Assembly: GCA_963576565.1 (NCBI GenBank)
Contig: OY755039.1
Location: 133,816,095-133,880,094, forward strand
Origin: Aspidapion aeneum
Lineage: Eukaryota; Arthropoda; Insecta; Coleoptera; Brentidae
Direction of reading: 5' to 3'
DNA: 64,000 nt
The translations under genes were made by a program, and so were the position numbers. The notes beneath the pieces are model-generated. The model saw nothing but the letters and a program-made list of their open reading frames with translations, made no database searches and was not told the origin of the DNA. Positions 57,326 to 64,000 of this stretch are shown here, in pieces; position 1 is the first letter of the stretch, and each line of letters starts with the position of its first letter.

Positions 57326-58320
57326 CTTTTTTTACATGAAATGTTTTTGTTAAGTAAGATATGCGGAATATTGTTCAAAACTTTTGCAATGCCTTGTTAA
57401 TAAAAATGTTGAGGTTTTTTAATTTTTTCCTCTGGTTTTATCATAGCTCTTATCAGCCTTTTACAGATCAGCTCTGTAGCATTCCTGAAAGTGGGCAATG
57501 TTATTTTTACATAATTTTACATTTATAGGGGAGGGAAGTAGATTAATATTTTGGTTTTTTTATATTTTTTCCTATAGTCTTATCGTAGTTCATATCAGTC
57601 TTCCAAAGATCAGCTCTCTATCGTTTCTAGAAGTGGGCAATGTTACTTTTAGATAATATTACCTTTATAGGGGAGGGAAGTAAACTAAAATTTTGGGGTT
57701 TTTTAATTTTTTTCTATACTTTTATCATAGTTCCTATCAGTCTGCCAAAGTTCAGCTCTCTAGCGTTCCTGGAAGTGTGCAATGTTACTTTTACATATAA
57801 CTTTACATTTATAGGGGGAAAAGTTCATTAATTAAAATTTTGGGGTTTTTTAATTTTTTTCTATAGTTTTATCATAGTTCCCATTGGCCTTCTAAAGCTT
57901 ACTCTCTAGCGTTTCTGGAAGTGGGCACTGTTACTTTCACATACCTTTACATTTATAGGGGAGGGAAGCAGATTAAAATGTTGCAGTTTTTAAATTTTTT
58001 CCTACAGTTTTATCATATTCCTATTATTAGTCATAATTTCTATCAGTCTGCCAAATTTCAGCTTTGTAGCATGTCTGGAAGTACAGTAGAATATTGATGA
58101 TAGTGAGTGAGTGAGTGAGTGACAATTTCGAGGTTTTTTGAAATTTCGTAACTACTTTACTACTTTATGGAAGTCCATGAAACTTGGAGGGGTTGTTAAC
58201 TCTATAAAGATCTACGACTGCGCAAAGTTTAAGCTCCGTAGCTCATTCAAGTAGAGTTTTAGATAGGTCAATTATGGGCTAAAATGTTTCAAGAAAAGAT
58301 GATACAGCAGTTTACGCCGC
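57298..58320. repeat. Dispersed repeat with internal tandem units, copy 2
   Basis: Same arrangement as 51230-52150, with about five internal units and a short GTGA run near 58100. The right flank TTTCGTAACTACTTTACTAC is conserved. Confidence 0.85.
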
Positions 58321-58829
58321 GAACTTGCCGAGCACTGCCGTGCCCTCGGATATATCTTAGGGTTAAATCATTAAAAGTTCATACATGTAAGTTTAACTAA
58401 TACGTTTAATTTACACAAAAATCTACTTCACTGAAATTAATACTAATGCTGATGGTTCCCTTGATAATGTAGTGCCCACTAATTACCAGTTGTCACTGCG
58501 CCTGAGATGCCTGTATTATTCTTCGTTCTGTCTGTCTATCTGTCTGTTATACGTTGCAGTGTAGTGTGCGTCTCGCAAAAAGAGAAAAATCGTTTCTCGG
58601 AAACGTTATTTAAGCGGGCTTTTGAATGCGAAAACGTGTATCAAAGGTAAATTTCGTTTACGCCCATTTCGTTAATTTCACCCGTTTAATTTACGCATGA
58701 TATTAATAAGAGGTCGGCACTGCTAGTAGAAGAGATGTTATTAAACTTTGCAGAAGTTTAATTTTTTTTTAAATTGTCCGCAATAGATGGCAAAATTTAT
58801 TATGCGTAGTGTTGCCGCGAGTAGATCCA
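58321..58829. other. No gene recognised
   Basis: Contains short TCTGTCTGTC simple sequence near 58525. Confidence 0.45.
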
Positions 58830-59915
58830 CCTACCTGGATCTACAAAAAGCATATAATACCGTTCCAGTAGAAAAATTATGGACAGTGTTAGAGCAAACT
58901 AATATCAATCATACATACATAAAAGCGATAAAAGAACTATACAAAGGGTCAAAATCTAAAATTAAAATTGGAAATCGACTTTTAAAAGAATTCCTGGTAA
59001 CAAAAGGCTTAAGACAGGGATGTTGTATCTCTCCAACTCTTTTTAAAATATATATCGCAGTAGCTCTAAAAATCTGGAAACGTAAAGTGCACGGCATGGG
59101 AATACAACTTAACGACCGATTTACCATATACACAGTACAGTTTGTTGACGACCAAGTAATTGTGGCTAATGATAAAGAAGACATGGAATATATGATGAGA
59201 AAGTTAACAGAAGAATACCAAAAGTGGGGATTAACAACGAACATGGACAAGATACAGTACTTATGTATTGGAAGCGAATCCAGTGACTTAGTACTAGAAA
59301 ATGGACAAACAATATCTCCATGCAATGAGTATGTATACTTGGGTGTTACATTTGATAAGACAAGAACAGACTGTAAAGAATTGGAAAAGAGAATAGTAAA
59401 AGCAAAAAAAGTTATTGGATGTCTTAACAGTATTTTATGGAGCAGAGAGATAAAAAAGAATGTAAAATTTAACATATATGAAACAATGGTCAAAAGCACG
59501 CTTTGGTATGGAATAGAGACTTGTCGCGTAACAAAAACATACAAAACAAAAATGGAAAGTGTCGAAATGGATGCAACAAGAAGATCAATGAGAATATCTA
59601 GAATAGATCACATAAGAAATGAGATCATAAAAGAAAGAATGGGAATCAAGGGAAGCATAACGGATGACATCACTAAAAGGCAACTGATATGGTACGGCCA
59701 TGTACAACGGATGAACGAGGAAAGATAACCAAAGCAGGTCCTAGAATGGCAACCAATAGGGCGCAGAAAATGAGGGCGTCCTAAACTAGAATGGCAACAG
59801 TCAATCCAAAGATCAATGAGTCAAAAAAATCTGACAGAGGATGATTGTCAGGATTGAAGGTGGAGAATAGGCGTCGGACAACGTAGAAAAACGTTCTAAA
59901 CCGACATAGTAGTAG
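58830..59915 (+). pseudogene. LINE (family A) reverse transcriptase, copy 2
   Basis: A single open stretch to 59728 covers DLQKAYNTVP (motif A, D to N at the second acidic position), RQGCCISPTLF (motif B), FVDDQVIVAND (motif C with A to V), LGVTFDK, YGIETCRV and WYGHVQRM. A one-base change makes a stop where copy 1 reads ERLPKQ. The frame then continues brokenly to QRRKTF. The end is followed by (TAG)n. The start lies inside the RT, with unrelated sequence before about 58835. This copy is less decayed than 7640-9195. The long minus-strand frame over it is a shadow. Confidence 0.88.
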
Positions 59916-59922
59916 TAGTAGC
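59908..59922. repeat. (TAG)n tail of LINE family A
   Basis: Five TAG units directly after the LINE end, TCTAAACCGACA. Confidence 0.8.
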
Positions 59923-60711
59923 ATTTTAGATCCTTTAGTAAATACTGATGGTAATGATTACTTGCCTAGAAGTTTTGGGACCCTCGACTTTTTCTCAGCA
60001 AACTCATCTATCAGTTTCTCATACCTCAGTTTCCTTTGCACCACCATATAATTTAGCTTAACTTTTTAATTTCAGATTTATTTAATGTTTTAGAGAGCGG
60101 CAAAATTTTGCAAATGTTAAACATGTGGCCAAGTGGTAACTTATTTTAAGGATTCTTTGCTTTCATCACAACGCGATCGAATCTTTTCGAATAACATTTT
60201 AGCATCTTATCCTCCAATTTGGTTTTTTTGCTCGGTTGTTTTCAACCAACTGCCCTAAAATAAAATAGGGTGGAAATTGAGCATTTTACTTCATAATAAA
60301 GACGATAAAGATATGGCCATCACAAAATAACCGAAACGACGCAATCTCTGATAATAATTGTAATAATCTTTTGGTTAAGATAAGTTCACATAAGCTGTCG
60401 TAAAAGAAGTCTTAAGGACCCAAGAGAGTGTTTATTTTATTTTGGTCATAATAACCAAATATCTTTAATAAGCCAGCGCTTATATTGAGAGAACCGGCTA
60501 ACCTTTTATATAATAATATAAACCCCTGAGTGCTAAATATTACCGACGTTCAATATTATATGCAATCAAGTGCTTTTTAATGAGAGGTATAGGATCATTG
60601 GCGGTTCTACGGAAAGGACTGAAGGGGGTAATCAGCCCCCCCAGAACCCGAAAAATATGAAAAGTATAAAGGCGGCTAGCTACTACAAATAACTTATATA
60701 TATATTTATTG
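59923..60711. other. No gene recognised
   Basis: Short frames only. Confidence 0.45.
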
Positions 60712-61373
60712 GTTTCACAACGTTCTACGTCTTCCGATACCCAATCTCCACTCGTTTCTGTTTGCCCATAATTCATCATCTAGGCCTCTTATTCTTATTT
60801 CGCTGTCTATTCCTTCTCTCCAGCTTCTCATTGGCCGTCCTCGTTTTCTTCGGCCAGTTGGTTTCCATTGTAGTATTTGTTTAGGTAGTCTTTCATCATG
60901 CATTCTTTGTACATGTCCGTACCACACCAGTTGTTTTGTTCTTATATCATCCACTAAAGTACGTTCACCCACTGTCATAATTTCTCTTATTCTTTGATTT
61001 GTAACTCTTTCTCTTTTGGATTTCCATTGTAGTATTTGTTTAGGTAGTCTTTCATCATGCATTCTTTGTACATGTCCGTACCACACCAGTTGTTTTGTTC
61101 TTATATCATCCACTAAAGTACGTTCACCCACTGTCATAATTTCTCTTATTCTTTGATTTGTAACTCTTTCTCTTTTGGATTTCCCTGCTGCTCTTCTCCA
61201 ATAGTCCATCTCCGTAGCGGAAAGCATGTTTTCTGTTCTATCCTTGATTGGCCATACTTCTGAGCCGTATGTAATAATACTTTTTACAATGGTGTTATAT
61301 ATAAGCTTTTTGTTATGTTTTGATATACTTCGGTCCCAAATTATTCCATTTAATAAAGTTATTGCTTTTCTTA
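60712..61373 (-). pseudogene. LINE (family B) C-terminal part, copy 2, with internal duplication
   Basis: Read on the minus strand from 61373: KAITLLNGIIWDRSISKHNK, then EMDYWRRAAGKSKRERVTNQ, WYGHVQRM, and the end GRRKRGRP to GRRRTL near 60715. A 159-base segment (one copy starting at 60862, the next at 61021) is duplicated head to tail, repeating 53 residues in frame from KSKRERVTNQ to LPKQILQW. There is no RT active site, so the copy is 5' truncated. The 3' end is again followed by a short AT-rich tail (ATATATATATTT). Confidence 0.88.
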
Positions 61374-62130
61374 CCACAGATAACTTGAAGGCTGAAAAAA
61401 TTATATTTTTGTTGACTTGCTTCATCAAAATCCAGAAAATAAGCGCATAGAAAAAAATGCACTCAAGGAAGAAATCGCCTGTGAAAAAATGAACACGAAA
61501 AAAAGAGCACAGAGGAAAAACCTTTAATAAAATAATAACTGCGGTACATCTCGATGCACCGAATCCAAATGCGGGGTTTGTTTTGCGCGTAGTTCCCCAA
61601 AATTTCGAATAAATTGCAAAAAACTTGACCAATGGATGTCAATATTACACGGTGAATTTGCGAAAATGGTACATTTTCAAAGCCGAAAAAAATTAATTTA
61701 CTTTGTAGAACTATATTTTATAAAGCAACGTTTTGCGATTTTCAGTGGTTTCCGCATTTTTTGTGTATGAGCAAAATATTGCAACGTTTTTATATTATAA
61801 GGGCCCTGGATGAGTAGGTTTGATCAAATAGACTACTTAAGAAAAATATATTACTCTAGGCCTACTACCTATCAAGGTACTAGTCTAATGGCCCATTTAT
61901 ATCCTTACGATAATAATTATCAACCTAGACGTGAATAATAAGAGGTTTAAACAAAATTTATTTGTAGTTTCCAAAAATTTTCAAATATATTAAAATAGTT
62001 CACAAAAAATAAAAATTCTCAGTTTCTAATATTTTAATAATTTTTAAAATATTTATGAATTTCAATAAAAATTTTTAAACTTTTTCAAAATTGTAAAATT
62101 TTTTCAAAACTCACATAAATTTCAAATATA
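61374..62130. other. No gene recognised
   Basis: Very AT-rich from 61920 on. Confidence 0.45.
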
Positions 62131-62132
62131 TA

Positions 62133-62512
62133 CAGGATTTCTCATAAATTAGGAGCCATAGTGCAGCAGGTGATTGTGTTTGAAGATGTTATTTATTGTT
62201 AAAAATTTTATATAACATGGAGGTTGATCAACACTCATCTGTTTTTAAGATGTAGGATTTTCAAAGATACAGGGGTGGGGGAAAAAGGTTGTAGAAAAAA
62301 AAAAGAAAATTTAAATGCATTATATAATTTTTTGATAAAATTGCAAGTAAAGGGATATTATATGCTGTCAAAATAACCTCTACAAATGTATAAAAAATAA
62401 TAATTTAATTTTTGCTCACTTATTTGTTTAAAAAATATCAATGATATATTATTAATATGTCTCCTTATAGACTTATTTTTATTAACAACAAGAAAAATAT
62501 TGCATTTAATAT
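62133..62512. mobile_element. TA-target miniature element (CAGGGTGTCCC family), copy 2, left part
   Basis: Shares GGAGCCATAGTGCAGCAGGTGAT, TTATATAACATGG and CATCTGTTTTTAAGAT blocks with 46900 on. It is interrupted at 62512 by the LINE and continues after 63850. Confidence 0.8.
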
Positions 62513-63849
62513 TTTTTTTATTTTTTATTTGTCAAACACACTGTGTTTATTGTATTACAATCTAGTCAGTAAGACTAATTAGCAATTTTGTTTTAACTTA
62601 ATTTACTAGAAAAGTCAGATTTAAACTTAGGGTTCACTCAACAGTTCTCCCCGCTTTGTTTAGTCTGTAACTCACAATTGTGTTGTGTTTATAACATTAT
62701 TTTGTTTTATGTGTAATTCACTTAGTTTACTAGCTCAAACGGCTTCACTCTTTTTAGTCTTCGAACTAGCATAGTATTGTCTAGAAGCTGAATTGCTTCC
62801 ACATTCACATGGCGATAGAGTCTATCTTCATGGCTTTTTGCGTACTTTTTTATAGTCTCTGCTACAGTTTCGATTTTTAGATCTCGATGAAGGTCACTAT
62901 TTCGAACGAACCAAGGTGCATTCACAATGTTTCTTAATACTTTATTTTGAAATCTCTGTACAAATAGAATGTTACTCTCTTTAGCACAACCCCATAGTTG
63001 AATACCATATGTCCATACTGGTTTCAGTATTTGTCTATAAAGCAGTAACTTATTATGAATTGTTAAATTGGACTTCCTTCCAATTAGCCAGTTCATTTTT
63101 CTATACCTTATCTCAAGTTCTTCTTTTTTTTTTCTTAACATGTGCTTTCCAGCGCAATTTGGCATCAAGTGTCATACCTAGATATTTTGCCTGATTTGAA
63201 TATGGTACGGGAATGTTGTTAATTGTAATTTGTATGTGATTTATGTTTTTGTTTGTAAAATCAACATGAATTGATTTGGTTTCATTTAATTTTATTCGCC
63301 ACTTTATGGTCCAACTGTGAACTTGGGTGACTGCATCCTGAAGTTTTTCTATGCATTTTTCAATAGATTTTTCTACCGTCAGTAAACCAGTATCATCGGC
63401 AAATGTTGCTAAGTGGCAATTTTCTGGCTTTGGGATATCACAAGTGAATAATAAGTATAGATATGGGCCTAGTACGCTACCCTGGGGCACGCCGGCTTGT
63501 ATTTCTTTTAAATTTGAGTATGAGTCTTCCTGTTTTACTCTAAAATGTCTATCAGATATGTATGATTTCAAAATATCCGACTATTGTTTTGGCAAAAACC
63601 GTTTTAATTTAAAATTAAGGCCTTCATGCCACACTTTGTCAAATGCTTGTGCTTCATCTAGAAAAACTGCAGAACAAACTTTTCCCTCTTCTAGTGCTTT
63701 TTCTATTATATTAGTAATTCTGTGTACTTGATCTATCGTGGAATGCTTGTCTCGAAAACCAAATTGATGAGACGGAATAATTTATTGTCTTTCTGTAATG
63801 GGTTTTATTCTTTTAAGCAATAATTTTTCATACAGCTTGGATATAATTG
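62513..63849 (-). pseudogene. Jockey-like LINE ORF2, 5' truncated, with 11-bp duplication
   Basis: Minus strand: readable from about 63849 as PIISKLYEKLLLKRI, HQFGFRDKHSTIDQV, AVFLDEAQAFDKVWH (motif A), QAGVPQGSVLGPYLY (motif B), TFADDTGLL (motif C intact, about 63405-63380), YLGMTLDAKLRWKAHV, then LKPVWTYGIQLWGCA, ending KRVKPFELVN at 62722. A frameshift at a T10-type run (63122-63133) and stops near 63784 and 63577 break it. GCATTTAATAT occurs at 62502-62512 and 63850-63860, an 11-bp target duplication. The 3' tail is A-rich in the element's own direction. Confidence 0.88.
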
Positions 63850-64000
63850 GCATTTAATATGCCATCATAAAAATATTTTTTTTTTATATTTTTATTTTTA
63901 CTTGTTCTGTCTTGTTCTAATACACGACTTTTAAAAAAGTTATAAGCGAAAAAGTGTAAAAATTGCTAACTATATATATATTTGCTTTGTATTTCGAGAA
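63850..64000. mobile_element. TA-target miniature element copy 2, right part
   Basis: Resumes the interior of the copy-1 element (compare 47280-47430: a TATTT, TGCTCCTGTACCAGAAACGACT-like block, then AAAAAGTTAT with AAAAAGT). It runs off the window end. Confidence 0.6.

Noticed and set aside
58909..59544. 211-codon minus-strand frame
   Set aside because: Antisense shadow of the LINE RT on the + strand, which has recognisable motifs.

Overview
The window looks like AT-rich, repeat-packed intronic DNA from an insect, possibly a beetle; the order is a guess. The only host coding sequence I can support is one 134-bp exon on the + strand (47775-47908). It has clean splice signals and matches the dachshund (dac) transcription co-regulator just after its Ski/Sno/Dac domain. 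On that reading nearly everything else is dac intron filled with mobile elements. No tRNA, rRNA, CRISPR array or bacterial-type operon is visible.

1-7 kb: a complete but defective Ty3/gypsy-type endogenous retrovirus (errantivirus). It has a 4-bp target duplication (CCGG), two identical 217-bp LTRs, an open gag, an open env with a furin site and membrane anchor, and a pol reduced to protease plus fragments. Identical LTRs mean recent insertion. The missing reverse transcriptase core means it was moved by enzymes supplied in trans or lost pol after inserting. Env appears to be made from a spliced RNA whose leader exon lies just before gag.

7.6-18.5 kb: broken LINE copies, a Penelope-like fragment with a hammerhead-ribozyme-like motif, and a pogo/Tigger-like deletion derivative. 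19-31 kb: hAT-like and TA-target miniature elements, several with exact 8-bp target duplications, a 1.16-kb foldback and a 163-bp satellite array. 30.9-31.9 kb: two hammerhead-like motifs in inverted arms around palindromic tandem units.

32-47.6 kb: a possible THAP-domain fragment, a 1.67-kb foldback, a LINE RNase H fragment, more hAT-like and TA-target elements (some nested), and a 0.95-kb foldback ending just upstream of the dac exon. 48-64 kb: tandem and dispersed repeats, a three-copy miniature family, further LINE copies, and a Jockey-like LINE inserted into a miniature element with an 11-bp target duplication.

All repeat calls come from reading the sequence; no database search was run. 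Ends without a stated target duplication are approximate.
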